Assembly (NCBI RefSeq): GCF_000378245.1
Contig: NZ_KB899497.1
Coordinates: 1-64,000 of the forward strand
DNA length: 64,000 nt
Reading direction: 5' to 3'
Source of the DNA: Aromatoleum toluclasticum ATCC 700605
Lineage (GTDB): Bacteria; Pseudomonadota; Gammaproteobacteria; Burkholderiales; Rhodocyclaceae
Position 1 is the stretch's first letter, and every line of letters begins with the position of its first letter. The notes below the pieces were generated by a model. It searched no databases. It was not told where the DNA came from and worked only from the letters and a program-made list of their open reading frames with translations. The translations under genes and the position numbers were made by a program. Below, piece by piece: positions 33,139-43,355 of the stretch.

Positions 33139-33816
33139 ATGGCAACGGTCAACAACACGGTTTCCTCGGCAGCCGACTCGGCATTGGCCTTGCTCGGGCG
33201 CAAGGACAGCACTTCGTCGAAGGACGACGTCGATAGCCAGGGGCGCTTCCTGACGCTGCTGACTGCGCAGCTCAAGAACCAGGATCCGATGAATCCGCTC
33301 GACAACGCGCAGGTGACTTCGCAGCTCGCGCAGATCAGCACGGTGGATGGCATCGAGCGGCTCAACGCGATGCTCACGCAGCTGCTCGACGGCCAGCAGT
33401 CGTCCGAGGCGATGCAGGCGGCGTCGCTGGTGGGGCGCGGCGTGCTGATCCCCGGTTCCGGCCTGAAGCTGGGCGATGCGGGTGCAATCGGCGGTTTCGC
33501 CCTCGACGTGCCGGCAGACGCGGTGACGATGCATATCAAGGATGCGCAGGGCCTGGAGGTCGCGGCGGTCGATCTCGGTTCCTTCGACGTCGGCACGCAC
33601 AACTTCCAGTGGGACGGCACGACGAAGGACGGCAGCCGTGCGGCGAACGGCAAATACACGGTGAGCATCGAGGCGGTGACCGGCGGCAAGCCCGTCGCGG
33701 CCGAAGCGCTCGAATTCGGGGCGGTGACGAGCGTGGTGCGGGGCACCAAGGGCACCGACCTGCAGGTCGGCGAGCTCGGCATCTTCAAGATGTCCGATGT
33801 CCGGCAGATTGTTTGA
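33139..33816 (+). CDS. flgD: FlgD, hook cap / scaffolding protein
   Basis: The 225-residue hook scaffold caps the growing hook and is discarded afterwards. The N-terminal export and cap region contains FLTLLTAQLKNQDPMNPLDNAQ (about residues 36-57, the FlgD hallmark); the C-terminal part has a Tudor/FnIII-like fold with FQWDGTTKDGSRAANGKYT. It lies between flgC and flgE with a well-placed AGCGGA ribosome site. Confidence 0.93.
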   Translation: MATVNNTVSSAADSALALLGRKDSTSSKDDVDSQGRFLTLLTAQLKNQDPMNPLDNAQVTSQLAQISTVDGIERLNAMLTQLLDGQQSSEAMQAASLVGRGVLIPGSGLKLGDAGAIGGFALDVPADAVTMHIKDAQGLEVAAVDLGSFDVGTHNFQWDGTTKDGSRAANGKYTVSIEAVTGGKPVAAEALEFGAVTSVVRGTKGTDLQVGELGIFKMSDVRQIV

Positions 33817-33852
33817 AGAATTGTTTGAGACCGAGTTTCCAGGGAGACGGCC

Positions 33853-35112
33853 ATGGCTTTCCAGCAAGGTTTGAGCGGACTTAATTCGTCCTCGAAGGCC
33901 CTCGATGTCATCAGCAACAACGTTGCGAACTCGAATACCGTCGGCTTCAAGGCGGGGCGCGCGGAGTTTTCCGATGTGTTCGCGGCGGCGCTGAACGGCG
34001 CCGGCGGCGGGACACAGGTGGGCATCGGTGCTGCGATCGGCGCCGTGACGCAGTTGTTCTCGCAAGGAAACATCACGACGACGAACAATCCGCTCGACGT
34101 CGCGATCAACGGTAACGGCTTCTTCCGCATGTCGGCGCCGGACGGGTCGATCGCCTACACCCGCAACGGCCAGTTCGACGTGAACAAGGACGGCTTCATC
34201 GTCAATTCGCAGGGCTACCAGCTCACCGGTTATGCGGCAACGAACGGCGTGATCCTGACCGGCGGCGAGCCGCAGCGCCTGCAGCTGGATTTCTCCGACG
34301 TGCAGCCGAATCCGTCTTCGCAGATGACGCTGGCGATGAACTTCGACTCGCGCGAGCCGATTTCGCCGTCCTTCGATCCGACCAACCCGACACCGCTGGA
34401 CCGTACCAACGTGACCGCGGGCGGCTACAACTTCTCCACCTCGGCAACCGCCTACGACACGTTGGGCAATGCGCACACGCTGACCTTCTTCTTCCAGAAG
34501 ACCGCGGCGGGTACGTGGGACGGCTTCTACCAGGTGGATGGCACGGGCGACGCGATCGCGATTCCCGCGCCGGGTTCGCCGCTGCAGTTCGACACCGCCG
34601 GCGCGATGACATCCGGCGGCCAGTTTGACCTTACTTTCCCCGAGTTCGCCGGCACCGGCGCCTCGGCAACCCAGACGATCTCCTTCGATCTGGCGGCTTC
34701 GTCGCAGTTCGGCAGCGCCTTCGGCGTGAATACGCTGCGCCAGGACGGCTTTGCGTCGGGTCGTCTGACGGGCATCACGATCGGCGACGACGGCGTGATC
34801 CTCGGGCGCTACAGCAACGGCCAGAGTCGCGATCTCGGCCAGGTGGTGCTGGCGAACTTCCAGAGCCCCAACGGGCTGCTGTCTCTCGGCGGCAACCTGT
34901 GGGCCGAATCACCGGATTCGGGCCAGCCGATCGTTGGCGTGCCGGGCAGCGCCAACCTCGGCCTGCTCAACGCAGGGGCGGTCGAGGAAGCGAACGTCGA
35001 CCTGACGGCCGAGCTGGTGCAGCTGATCGTGCAGCAGCGCGCCTACCAGGCCAATGCGCAGTCGGTGCGCGCCCAGGACCAGATCCTGCAGACGCTGGTG
35101 AACCTGCGCTGA
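33853..35112 (+). CDS. flgE: FlgE, flagellar hook protein
   Basis: The major hook subunit is 419 residues. The N-terminus SGLNSSSKALDVISNNVANS and the C-terminal helix VDLTAELVQLIVQQRAYQAN are the axial-protein D0 segments. The middle (about 100-340) forms the outer hook domains. The gene is preceded by GGGAGACGG and follows flgD. Confidence 0.93.
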   Translation: MAFQQGLSGLNSSSKALDVISNNVANSNTVGFKAGRAEFSDVFAAALNGAGGGTQVGIGAAIGAVTQLFSQGNITTTNNPLDVAINGNGFFRMSAPDGSIAYTRNGQFDVNKDGFIVNSQGYQLTGYAATNGVILTGGEPQRLQLDFSDVQPNPSSQMTLAMNFDSREPISPSFDPTNPTPLDRTNVTAGGYNFSTSATAYDTLGNAHTLTFFFQKTAAGTWDGFYQVDGTGDAIAIPAPGSPLQFDTAGAMTSGGQFDLTFPEFAGTGASATQTISFDLAASSQFGSAFGVNTLRQDGFASGRLTGITIGDDGVILGRYSNGQSRDLGQVVLANFQSPNGLLSLGGNLWAESPDSGQPIVGVPGSANLGLLNAGAVEEANVDLTAELVQLIVQQRAYQANAQSVRAQDQILQTLVNLR

Positions 35113-35150
35113 CCGGCATAGCCGGCTTCGCGGGATAGGGAGAGAGGATC

Positions 35151-35891
35151 ATGGATCGGCTGATCTACACGGCGATGACCGGGGCGAAGAACACGATGGG
35201 CCAGCAGGCCGCCGTGTCGCACAACTTGGCCAACGCCACCTCGACGGGCTTCCGCGCCGAGCTGCACAAGCTGCGCGCGGTGCCGGTGCAGGGCGAAGGG
35301 CTCGCGACGCGCGCCTTCGTCGTGGACGCGAGCGTGGCAACGAACTTCGAATCCGGGCCCATGCAGCACACCGGGCGCCCGCTGGATGTGGCGGTCGAAG
35401 GCAAGGGCTGGCTGGCGGTGCAACTGCCGGACGGGCGCGAGGCCTACACGCGCGACGGCAGCCTGCAGCTGAGCGCGAACGGTGTGGTGCAGACGCGCAG
35501 CGGCCTGCCGGTGCTGGGCGACGGCGGCCCCGTGACCATTCCGCCCGACAACGAGTTCCTGATCGGCAAGGACGGCACGATTTCCGCACTCCAGGCGGGC
35601 GGGGCCGAGAACGTCATCAATGTAATCGGCCGTCTCAAGCTCGTGAATCCGCCCGAGGCCTCGCTGGTGCGTGGCGACGACGGGCTGTTCCGCCTGCAGG
35701 ACGGCGCCGTTGCGCCCCAGGACGAGAACGTGCGCGTGGCGGGCGGTTACCTCGAAGGCAGCAACGTGAGCGTGGTCGACCAGATGGTGCAGATGATCTC
35801 GCTCGCCCGCCAGTTCGAGATGCAGATAAAGATGCTGCAGACCGCCGAGGCCAACGACCGTGCTGGCGCACAGGTGCTTGCGGCCCGCTGA
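35151..35891 (+). CDS. flgF: FlgF, proximal rod protein
   Basis: The 246-residue rod protein begins MDRLIYTAMTGAKNTMGQQA and contains the FlgF/G central pattern GRPLDVAVEGKGWLAVQLPDG. The C-terminal helix SVVDQMVQMISLARQFEMQIKML closes the rod-type bundle. A 136-bp gap containing a hairpin separates it from flgG. Confidence 0.92.
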   Translation: MDRLIYTAMTGAKNTMGQQAAVSHNLANATSTGFRAELHKLRAVPVQGEGLATRAFVVDASVATNFESGPMQHTGRPLDVAVEGKGWLAVQLPDGREAYTRDGSLQLSANGVVQTRSGLPVLGDGGPVTIPPDNEFLIGKDGTISALQAGGAENVINVIGRLKLVNPPEASLVRGDDGLFRLQDGAVAPQDENVRVAGGYLEGSNVSVVDQMVQMISLARQFEMQIKMLQTAEANDRAGAQVLAAR

Positions 35892-35985
35892 CGGGCGGCG
35901 GGCGAGCAGGGGAATTAGCGGGGCTTTTCCGCGGGTGTTCCGGAGATCGAGTCGATCCGCCCCGCCGTAAACTGACCCCGAGACT

Positions 35986-36006
35986 GCAGGCAGACCGTCT
36001 GCCTGC
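35986..36006 (+). other. Perfect hairpin in the flgF-flgG gap
   Basis: GCAGGCAGA and TCTGCCTGC form a 9-bp stem with a 3-base loop, ending 21 bp before flgG. No T-tract follows. It may be a transcript-processing or partial termination point between proximal-rod and distal-rod genes. Confidence 0.4.
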
Positions 36007-36027
36007 GAAGGAAAGGGAGTCAGGATC

Positions 36028-36810
36028 ATGATTCGCTCATTGTGGATTGCACGGACCGGCCTCGAGGCGCAGCAGACTCAGCTGGACGTGATCTCGAACA
36101 ACCTCGCGAACGTTTCGACCAACGGGTTCAAGCGGGCGCGTGCGGTGTTCGAGGATCTGCTCTACCAGACGATCCGCCAGCCGGGTGCGCAGAACACGCA
36201 GCAGAACCAGATCGGCAGCGGCCTGCAGATCGGCACTGGCGTGCGCACGGTGGCGACCGAGCGCATCCACACGCAGGGCAGCCTGCAGCAGACGGGCAAT
36301 CCGCTCGACATGGCGGTGCAGGGCAACGGCTACTTTCAGGTGACGCTGCCCGACGGCACGCAGGCCTACACGCGCGACGGCGCGTTCCAGCTCGATTCGC
36401 AGGGGCAGATCGTGACTGCCAGCGGCTATCCGCTCGAACCGGCGATCATCATCCCGAACGACGCGCAGACGATCACGATCGGCAAGGATGGCACGGTGAG
36501 CGTGCTGCAGGCCGGGCAGACCGCGCCGACCGTGGTTGGCAACATCCAGATCGCGACCTTCGTGAATCCGGGCGGCCTGTCGAGCGCGGGCGAGAACCTG
36601 TTCCGTGAGACGGCCTCGAGCGGCGTACCGACGCCGAACGCGCCCGGAACCAATGGCGCCGGGGTGCTCAACCAGCAGTACGTCGAGACCTCGAACGTGA
36701 ACGTCGCCGAGGAACTGGTGAACATGATCACGACGCAGCGCGCCTACGAGCTCAACTCGCGGGCGGTGCAGACGTCCGACCAGATGCTGGGACGGCTGAC
36801 GCAGCTGTAA
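36028..36810 (+). CDS. flgG: FlgG, distal rod protein
   Basis: The 260-residue distal rod protein begins [20 protein letters not shown] and has the FlgG-typical segment [20 protein letters not shown] plus [15 protein letters not shown]. The end [22 protein letters not shown] is the D0 helix. Length and motifs are normal. Confidence 0.95.
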   Translation: MIRSLWIARTGLEAQQTQLDVISNNLANVSTNGFKRARAVFEDLLYQTIRQPGAQNTQQNQIGSGLQIGTGVRTVATERIHTQGSLQQTGNPLDMAVQGNGYFQVTLPDGTQAYTRDGAFQLDSQGQIVTASGYPLEPAIIIPNDAQTITIGKDGTVSVLQAGQTAPTVVGNIQIATFVNPGGLSSAGENLFRETASSGVPTPNAPGTNGAGVLNQQYVETSNVNVAEELVNMITTQRAYELNSRAVQTSDQMLGRLTQL

Positions 36811-36820
36811 GGAGCGGATC

Positions 36821-37498
36821 ATGAAGGGTCAGGCGCTGGGGGCGATGGCGATGGCGGTGTTGCTGCTGTCGGGCTGCGCGTCGATCTATTCGACGCCGCC
36901 CACGGTGGTGCATCAGCCGATGACGGTGCGGCCCGAGGCTCGCACGCAGATGGCGCCGGCGAACGGCTCCATCTACCAGGCGGCGCAGTTGCGGCCGCTG
37001 TTCGAGGACCGTCGCGCGCGCCTCGTCGGCGACACGCTGACGATCAATCTCGTCGAGCGCAACACGGCACAGAAGCGCGCCAACAGCAGCGCCACGCGCG
37101 ATTCCGACGTCACCGGCGGCATCACCGCGGCGTCGAAGGTGCCGCTGTCGGGCCTGGCGGGCATGGATCTGCAGGCCGGCGTGAAGTCGGATTTCGAGGG
37201 AAAGGGTGCCTCGGCAGCGAACAACGTGTTCAACGGCACGATCACGGTGACGGTGATCGAGGTGTATCCGAACGGCAACCTGCTCGTGTCCGGCGAGAAG
37301 CAGATGGCGATCAATCAGGGCAACGAATTCATCCGCTTTTCGGGCGTGATCAATCCGATCACGGTGACGGCCGCGAACACGGTGCAGTCGACGCAGGTCG
37401 CGGATGCGCGGATCGAATACAAGGGTAGCGGTTACATCGACGAATCGAACACGATGGGCTGGCTGCAGCGCTTCTTTGTAGCGGTGTCGCCGTTCTGA
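36821..37498 (+). CDS. flgH: FlgH, L-ring lipoprotein
   Basis: This 225-residue outer-membrane lipoprotein forms the L ring around the rod. The lipobox LSGC places the lipidated residue at Cys19. The family core [21 protein letters not shown] and the end [20 protein letters not shown] are present. It starts ten bases after flgG. Confidence 0.94.
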   Translation: MKGQALGAMAMAVLLLSGCASIYSTPPTVVHQPMTVRPEARTQMAPANGSIYQAAQLRPLFEDRRARLVGDTLTINLVERNTAQKRANSSATRDSDVTGGITAASKVPLSGLAGMDLQAGVKSDFEGKGASAANNVFNGTITVTVIEVYPNGNLLVSGEKQMAINQGNEFIRFSGVINPITVTAANTVQSTQVADARIEYKGSGYIDESNTMGWLQRFFVAVSPF

Positions 37499-37523
37499 GT
37501 GCATTGATGCGTCGCAGGAGTCG

Positions 37524-38642
37524 ATGATGTCGGGCAATGGCAGGGGGATTCGCGCACTGGTATGCGCGTTGGCGATGCTGGTCGCGGGAACGGCGTCCGC
37601 CGCCGAGCGGCTGAAGGACCTGGCGACGATCGCCGGCGTGCGCGAGAACCAGCTCGCCGGCTACGGCCTCGTGATCGGTCTCGACGGCAGTGGCGACCAG
37701 ACCACGCAGACGCCCTTCACGGTGCAGAGCATCATCAACATGCTCGGCAACATGGGCGTGACGCTGCCGCCGGGCACGAACCTGCAGCTCAAGAACGTCG
37801 CCGCGGTGATGGTCACCGCGAGCCTGCCGCCGTTCGCGCGGCCGGGGCAGCAGATCGACGTCACCGTGTCGTCGATGGGCAACGCGAAGAGCCTGCGCGG
37901 CGGCACGCTGGTGATGACGCCGCTGAAGGGCGCCGATGGCCAGGTGTATGGCGTCGCGCAGGGCAACCTGCTGGTGGGTGGCGCGGGGGCCTCGGGCGGC
38001 GGTGCATCGCAGACCATCAACCACCTCTCGGCCGGGCGGATTCCGGGCGGCGCGACGGTCGAGCGGGCCGTACCGACCTCGATCGCGCAGGGCGAGTTCG
38101 TGACCTTCGATCTCAAGGACACAGATTTCGGCACCGCGCGCCGCGTCGTCGATGCGATCAATCAGGCGACTTCCGGCGGCACCGCACAGGCGCTCGACGG
38201 ACGCAGCATCCAGGTGCGCGCGCCGCTCGATCCCTCCGACCGCGTCGCCTTCCTCGGCAAGCTCGAGAATATCGAGGTCACGCCGGTGCTGCAGGCGGCG
38301 AAGGTGATCGTGAACTCGCGCACCGGTTCGGTCGTGATGAACCAGGCCGTGACGCTGCAGAACGTTGCGGTCGCCCACGGCAATCTGACCGTCACGGTGG
38401 GGGTCGATACCGCGGTGAGCCAGCCGGCGCCGCTTTCCGGCGGCCGCACGGTGACGACGCAGAGCGGGTCGGTCGACATCAAGCAGGGCCAGGGCACGCT
38501 GCACAACGTGCGCAGCGGTGCGAATCTCGCCGAGGTGGTCAAGGCCCTGAACGCGCTCGGCGCCACGCCGATGGACCTCGTGAGCATCCTGCAGGCGATG
38601 AAGGCCGCGGGGTCGCTGCGTGCGGAGCTGGAGGTGATCTGA
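37524..38642 (+). CDS. flgI: FlgI, P-ring protein
   Basis: The 372-residue periplasmic P-ring protein has a cleavable signal peptide ([16 protein letters not shown], then AERLKDL). The conserved start of the mature protein, [20 protein letters not shown], follows at once, and the C-terminal [21 protein letters not shown] is typical. The start has two adjacent ATG codons (37524 and 37527). FlgA (minus strand) is its chaperone. Confidence 0.95.
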   Translation: MMSGNGRGIRALVCALAMLVAGTASAAERLKDLATIAGVRENQLAGYGLVIGLDGSGDQTTQTPFTVQSIINMLGNMGVTLPPGTNLQLKNVAAVMVTASLPPFARPGQQIDVTVSSMGNAKSLRGGTLVMTPLKGADGQVYGVAQGNLLVGGAGASGGGASQTINHLSAGRIPGGATVERAVPTSIAQGEFVTFDLKDTDFGTARRVVDAINQATSGGTAQALDGRSIQVRAPLDPSDRVAFLGKLENIEVTPVLQAAKVIVNSRTGSVVMNQAVTLQNVAVAHGNLTVTVGVDTAVSQPAPLSGGRTVTTQSGSVDIKQGQGTLHNVRSGANLAEVVKALNALGATPMDLVSILQAMKAAGSLRAELEVI

Positions 38643-38643
38643 C

Positions 38644-39654
38644 ATGGTTGCGGCCACCCAGATCAATGCGATGGATCCGCGGGCGTTGGCCGACATGAAG
38701 CGGCTCGCGCGCGACGGCAATTCGCCCGAAGGCCTGCGCGCGGCGGCCAAGCAGTTCGAGGCGCTGTTCATGCAGATGGTGCTGAAGTCGATGCGCGACG
38801 CGGTGCCGTCCAACGGCATGTTCGACAGCGACCAGACGAGGCTCTTCCAGGCGCTGCAGGACCAGCAGATGGCGATGAACATGGCGCAGGGGCGCGGTGT
38901 CGGCCTTGCCGACGCGATCGTGCGCCAGCTTGGCGGCGAAGCTCCGGTGCAGGCTGCCGCGGGCGAAGGCAGCCTCGACGTGTCGCGCATTCCGCGGCGG
39001 GCGGCAATCGTTGCCGGCGGCGAGTTGCCGGCGGCAAAGCCCGCCGCCGATGCCGACGAGCTGGCGGAGTTTGCCGCCCGGCTCGGGGCGGTGATCGGCA
39101 GGCCGCGCAGCGAGGCCGGAGGGCTTCGGGGTGCGGGTGATGCCGGGGAGGCGGCGGACGCGCAGTCGTCGCGCCCGGTTCCCGAGGGCGCGCGCGAATT
39201 CGTCAATCGCGTGTGGGCGCACGCGGGCGAAGCCAGCCGCAGCACGGGCATCCCGGCGCATTTCATGGTCGGGCAGGCGGCGCTCGAGACCGGCTGGGGG
39301 CGCGGTGAGCTACGCCGTGCAGACGGTTCGCCGAGCTACAACCTCTTCAACATCAAGGCGGGGCCGAACTGGAAGGGGGCGGTGGTCGAGGTGCCGGTGA
39401 CCGAGTACACGAACGGCCGTCCCTACACGGAAACTGCGCGTTTCCGCGCCTACGGCTCGTATGCCGAGGCGTTCCGCGACTACGCGAACCTGCTGCGCGG
39501 CAATCCGCGCTACGCGGAGGTGCTCGGCCAGACCGATGCCGCGGGTTTCGCGCGCAGCCTGCAGCAGGCGGGCTACGCGACCGATCCCATGTACGCCGAC
39601 AAGCTCACGCGCATCATCGGCGGCGCCACGTTGCGCACGGCACTGGCGGGCTGA
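38644..39654 (+). CDS. flgJ: FlgJ, rod cap with muramidase domain
   Basis: The 336-residue bifunctional protein caps the growing rod (residues ~1-110, with RAAAKQFEALFMQMVLKSMRDA) and digests peptidoglycan (residues ~180-330). The putative catalytic Glu215 lies in VGQAALETGWGR, followed by YNLFNIKAGPNW. The linker (residues ~110-175) is Ala/Gly rich. It starts one base after flgI. Confidence 0.94.
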   Translation: MVAATQINAMDPRALADMKRLARDGNSPEGLRAAAKQFEALFMQMVLKSMRDAVPSNGMFDSDQTRLFQALQDQQMAMNMAQGRGVGLADAIVRQLGGEAPVQAAAGEGSLDVSRIPRRAAIVAGGELPAAKPAADADELAEFAARLGAVIGRPRSEAGGLRGAGDAGEAADAQSSRPVPEGAREFVNRVWAHAGEASRSTGIPAHFMVGQAALETGWGRGELRRADGSPSYNLFNIKAGPNWKGAVVEVPVTEYTNGRPYTETARFRAYGSYAEAFRDYANLLRGNPRYAEVLGQTDAAGFARSLQQAGYATDPMYADKLTRIIGGATLRTALAG

Positions 39655-39663
39655 GTCTGCCGC

Positions 39664-39679
39664 TGGCAGGGAACTTGCA
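39664..39679 (+). promoter_or_regulatory. Sigma-54 promoter of flgKL
   Basis: TGGCAGGGAACTTGCA matches the -24/-12 consensus with one deviation (TGGCAcG) and exact spacing. It lies 40 bp upstream of flgK, immediately after flgJ. It suggests that hook-junction genes are a separate transcription unit under sigma-54. Confidence 0.85.
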
Positions 39680-39718
39680 AGCGAATGACGCAAGAGCAGC
39701 GGTAACGAGGGAAATATC

Positions 39719-41164
39719 ATGGCTGGACTACTGAGCATCGGTCTGACGGGCATCAACAGTTCGCAAGCGAACCTGTTGACGACCAGCCATAACATCACGA
39801 ACGCGAACACGCCGGGCTTCAATCGCCAGACGACGATCCTGACCACGGCGAATCCGTTCTTCTCCGGCGCCGGCTTCTTCGGCCAGGGCGTGGAGGTCGA
39901 CGGGGTGCGGCGCCTGTACGACCAGTTCCTCAGTCAGCAGGTGCTCAACGCATCGGCACGCAAGGAGGAATTTTCCGCCTACAGCACGCAGATTTCGCAG
40001 ATCGACAACCTGCTCGCCGACACGAGCTCGGGACTCTCGCCCGCGCTGGCGGATTTCTTCGCCGGCGTGCAGGACGTGGCGACCAATCCGTCGAGCGTCC
40101 CGGCACGCCAGGCGCTGATCTCGAGCGCAGAGTCGCTGGCGGCGCGCTTCAATGGCCTCGACACGCGGCTCAACGAGATCCGCGACATCAACGAGGGCCA
40201 GATCGTCAGCACGGTCGATTCGATCAACGCGTACGCGCGCCAGATCTCGGACATCAACGAGCGCATCGCGCTGGCGCAGGTGGGCGGTCCGTCGATTCCG
40301 GCGAACGATCTGCTGGACCAGCGCGACAACCTCGTCGCGGAGCTCAACAAGCTGGTGAAGGTGAGCACCACGACGGAGTCGGACGGCTCGCTCAGCGTGT
40401 TCATCGGCAGCGGCCAGCCGCTCGTCGTCGGCACCGCGGTGTCGCAACTTGTCGTCGCGGCGGATTCATCGGTGCCGTCCGATCCCTTCCGCGGCGAGAT
40501 CCGCCTTGCAACCCCCGGCGGCGGCTCGGTGCTGATGCCGGACTCGGTGCTCACCGGCGGCCAGCTCGGCGGGTACTTGCGCTTCCGCAACGAGACGCTG
40601 AACGCGGCGCGCGAGCAGCTCGGCGATCTCGCGATCGCGTTCGCTTCCGAATTCAACGCGATTCATGCTGCCGGTTACGACCTCGACGGGACGAGCACCG
40701 GCATTGCCTTCTTCAAGGACCTGAGCAGCTTCGCCGCCACCGACATCGGGCGCCGCGAGGCGGCCGGGGCCTTTGCCGTCGTGCTCACCGATCCGCGCAA
40801 GGTCGCCGCTTCGGGCGCACCGACGGCCACAGTGGGCGCAGGCGGCAGCAACAACGAAAATGCACTCGCGCTCGCCGCGCTGCAGACCGAAAAGCTCATG
40901 AACGGCGACACCGCGACCTTCCAGTCGGCCTACGCGCAGCTCGTCAGCTTCGTCGGCAACAAGACGCGCGAAGTGCAGATCGGCGAACGCAGCCAGGAAT
41001 CGCAGCTGCAGCAGGCTATCGACGCGCAGCAATCCCTTTCCGGGGTGAATCTCGACGAAGAGGCGGCCAACCTGATCCGCTTCCAGCAGTCCTACCAGGC
41101 GGCAGCGCGCGTGATGTCGGTGGCCGGGACGCTGTTCGACGAAATCCTGGCGATTTCGCGCTGA
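39719..41164 (+). CDS. flgK: FlgK, hook-filament junction protein 1
   Basis: The 481-residue protein is at the short end for FlgK. It has the N-terminal D0 pattern LLSIGLTGINSSQANLLTTS and the C-terminal pattern SGVNLDEEAANLIRFQQSYQ. The middle contains long helices (residues ~95-200) and a modest outer domain. It joins hook and filament together with FlgL; FlgN is the export chaperone. Confidence 0.93.
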   Translation: MAGLLSIGLTGINSSQANLLTTSHNITNANTPGFNRQTTILTTANPFFSGAGFFGQGVEVDGVRRLYDQFLSQQVLNASARKEEFSAYSTQISQIDNLLADTSSGLSPALADFFAGVQDVATNPSSVPARQALISSAESLAARFNGLDTRLNEIRDINEGQIVSTVDSINAYARQISDINERIALAQVGGPSIPANDLLDQRDNLVAELNKLVKVSTTTESDGSLSVFIGSGQPLVVGTAVSQLVVAADSSVPSDPFRGEIRLATPGGGSVLMPDSVLTGGQLGGYLRFRNETLNAAREQLGDLAIAFASEFNAIHAAGYDLDGTSTGIAFFKDLSSFAATDIGRREAAGAFAVVLTDPRKVAASGAPTATVGAGGSNNENALALAALQTEKLMNGDTATFQSAYAQLVSFVGNKTREVQIGERSQESQLQQAIDAQQSLSGVNLDEEAANLIRFQQSYQAAARVMSVAGTLFDEILAISR

Positions 41165-41177
41165 ACGGGGTGACATC

Positions 41178-42092
41178 ATGAGAATCTCGACCGGCATGAT
41201 CTTCGACGCGGGCCGCAACTCGATGATGCGGCAGAGCGCGGATCTCGTGCATACGCAGCAGCAGCTTTCCTCCGGGCTTCGCGTCCTGCGTCCGTCGGAC
41301 GACCCCATTGCGGCCGCGCGTGCGCTCGAAGTGACGCAATCGAAGAGCGTCAACACGCAGTTCCAGACCAATCAGGGCTATGCGAAGGGCGCGCTCGCTT
41401 CGCTCGAGAGCACGCTCGGCAGCATCACCGAAATTCTGACTGACGTCCGCACCCGTGCAGTGGAGGCGGGCAACGGGGCCTTCAGTGACAGCGAGCATCG
41501 GGCGATCGCGACCGACCTCGAAGCGCAGTTCAACGCGCTGCTGGGCATCGCCAACGTCAAGGATGCGACGGGAGACTACCAGTTCGCGGGCTATCAGTCG
41601 GCGCAGCCGGCATTTTCCGTTGGCGTATCCGGCGAGGTGATTTACGAGGGGGATGCGGGCGAGCGGGCCATGCAGGTCGGTTCTACCCGTGTGATGCCCG
41701 TCGCCGAGCCGGGCAGCAAGGTGTTCATGGCCGATCCCGCGACCGGCGAGTCGCAGGTGTTCGGCGCGATCTCGCAGTTCATCGCTGCGCTGCGCGATCC
41801 GGCCAGCGATAAGGGGGCGGCGGTGTCGCAGGCGATCGGCGACATGGATGCGGCACTGGAGAACGTCAGCACGATTCGCGCCTCGGTCGGTTCGCGCATG
41901 GTGGAACTCGACGCGCTGGGCGAACTGGCGGCGGCGCACGATCAGCAGTACGCCGAGACGCTGTCGCAACTGCAGGACCTCGACTACAACGAGGCCATCT
42001 CGCGCTTCACGCAGCAGCAGACGATCCTCGAGGCCGCACAGCAGTCCTACGTGCGTGTAACGGGTCTGTCGCTCTTCAACTTGCTCAGCTGA
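41178..42092 (+). CDS. flgL: FlgL, hook-filament junction protein 2
   Basis: The 304-residue flagellin-like junction protein starts MRISTGMIFDAGRNSMMRQS and contains LSSGLRVLRPSDDPIAAARAL. The C-terminal helix ends in SYVRVTGLSLFNLLS. It follows flgK by 13 bp in the same transcript. Confidence 0.93.
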   Translation: MRISTGMIFDAGRNSMMRQSADLVHTQQQLSSGLRVLRPSDDPIAAARALEVTQSKSVNTQFQTNQGYAKGALASLESTLGSITEILTDVRTRAVEAGNGAFSDSEHRAIATDLEAQFNALLGIANVKDATGDYQFAGYQSAQPAFSVGVSGEVIYEGDAGERAMQVGSTRVMPVAEPGSKVFMADPATGESQVFGAISQFIAALRDPASDKGAAVSQAIGDMDAALENVSTIRASVGSRMVELDALGELAAAHDQQYAETLSQLQDLDYNEAISRFTQQQTILEAAQQSYVRVTGLSLFNLLS

Positions 42093-42102
42093 GGTCCCGA
42101 AC

Positions 42103-42561
42103 GTGTCTCGCGTGCCAGCCCGTCTCGCCCTGTGCCTGATCGTGCCCGCCTTCGCAGGCTGCGCGCTGTTGCAGGATCACGGCGCGAAGGTGGCCGCGGG
42201 CGTGGGGGCCGCGATCACGGCCTCGGAACTGGATCTGTTCGAGGCCGAGTACATCGGCGGGGCATTGATCGCCTATGCGATCTACGATCCGCTGGCGCCC
42301 ACCTGGGACATCTCGGTGACCCGCCTCGACGAGGAGCGCGTGCGCTTCGACCTGCGCATGAAGAGGCTGCTCACGGGCGGCGAGGGCGAGGCGCGGCAGG
42401 TGTTTGCCCGCAATGCGCGGGAAATCGCCGAATCGAAGGGGTTTGCGGGGTATGACGTGATGCGTTTCGAGGAAGGCATCGACTCGACCCGCCCGTTCGC
42501 GCACCGCGTCGCCAGCGGCGAAGTGCGCTATCACCGTTCGCGCACCTTTCCCGGCATCTGA
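42103..42561 (+). CDS. Lipoprotein of unknown function, downstream of flgL
   Basis: I do not recognise a family. The 152-residue precursor begins with GTG at 42103 and has a lipobox AFAGC (Cys20). The mature part has a short Ala/Gly-rich helix, EAEYIGGALIAYAIYDPLAPTW and an alpha/beta tail with many acidic and basic residues. It is ten bases after flgL and so shares its transcript; it ends six bases before the convergent fliR. A late-flagellar envelope role is possible from linkage only. Confidence 0.7.
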   Translation: MSRVPARLALCLIVPAFAGCALLQDHGAKVAAGVGAAITASELDLFEAEYIGGALIAYAIYDPLAPTWDISVTRLDEERVRFDLRMKRLLTGGEGEARQVFARNAREIAESKGFAGYDVMRFEEGIDSTRPFAHRVASGEVRYHRSRTFPGI

Positions 42562-42567
42562 AGCCGG

Positions 42568-43347
42568 CTAAACGAAGGCGCGCAGCAGCCGGTCTATCCC
42601 GTCGAAGCCGGATTCGAAGATGCGTTGCAGCACCGGCGCGAAGCTGCCCAGGCTCAGCAGCAGCACCACGAAACCCACCGAAAGCGTCACCGGAAAGCCC
42701 ACCGCGAAGAGGTTGAGCTGCGGCGCCGCGCGCGTGAGCACGCCGAGAGCCGTGTTGGTGATGAGCAGCGCCGCGACCATGGGCAGGGCCAGGAGCAGGC
42801 CTGACGCGAACATCACGGCGGCGTAGGACGCGATCAGCATCCACCCCTCGCCCTTGGGCAGCTTGCCGACCGGCAGCCATTCGAAGCTCGCGACGACGAC
42901 GTTCACGAGCATCAGGTGGCCGTTCATCGCGACGAACACGAGCAGCGTGAGCAGGCCGAGGAACTCGGCGATCACCGACGTCTGGCCGCCGGTCTGCGGA
43001 CTGAAGAACACCGCGAAGGACAGGCCCATCTGCAGGCCGATCAGTTCGCCCGCGACGTCGACCGCGGCGAACATCAGTCGCATCATGAAGCCCATCGCGA
43101 TGCCGATGAAGGCCTGCTGGGCCAGGACTGCGAGCGCCAGCATGGAGTCGGCCGGCACTGCGGGCATGGGCGGCAGGGCGGGCAGCACCGCCATCGCCAT
43201 CGCCATGCCGATGGCCAGGCGGACGCGCACGGGCACCATGCGGTTGCTGAACAGCGGGGCGGCGCTCACCAGCCCGAGCAGGCGCGCGAGCGGGAACATC
43301 AGCGCCGCGAGCCAGGCGTCGAGCTGGGCGGAGGTGACGCTCAGCAT
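42568..43347 (-). CDS. fliR: FliR, export gate protein
   Basis: The 259-residue integral membrane component of the type III export gate has about six hydrophobic segments (MFPLARLLGLVSAAPLFSNR near the N-terminus, LGLLTLLVFVAMNGHLMLVN). It is the last gene of fliOPQR on the minus strand, nine bases after fliQ. Confidence 0.93.
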   Translation of the reverse strand: MLSVTSAQLDAWLAALMFPLARLLGLVSAAPLFSNRMVPVRVRLAIGMAMAMAVLPALPPMPAVPADSMLALAVLAQQAFIGIAMGFMMRLMFAAVDVAGELIGLQMGLSFAVFFSPQTGGQTSVIAEFLGLLTLLVFVAMNGHLMLVNVVVASFEWLPVGKLPKGEGWMLIASYAAVMFASGLLLALPMVAALLITNTALGVLTRAAPQLNLFAVGFPVTLSVGFVVLLLSLGSFAPVLQRIFESGFDGIDRLLRAFV

Positions 43348-43355
43348 TGCCGACG

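Noticed and set aside
35900-35945. A -24/-12 promoter for flgG (GG-N10-GC spacing in a G-rich stretch)
   Set aside because: Only the GG and GC pairs match; the TGGCA and TTGC bases are missing, so it is a chance hit in GC-rich DNA.
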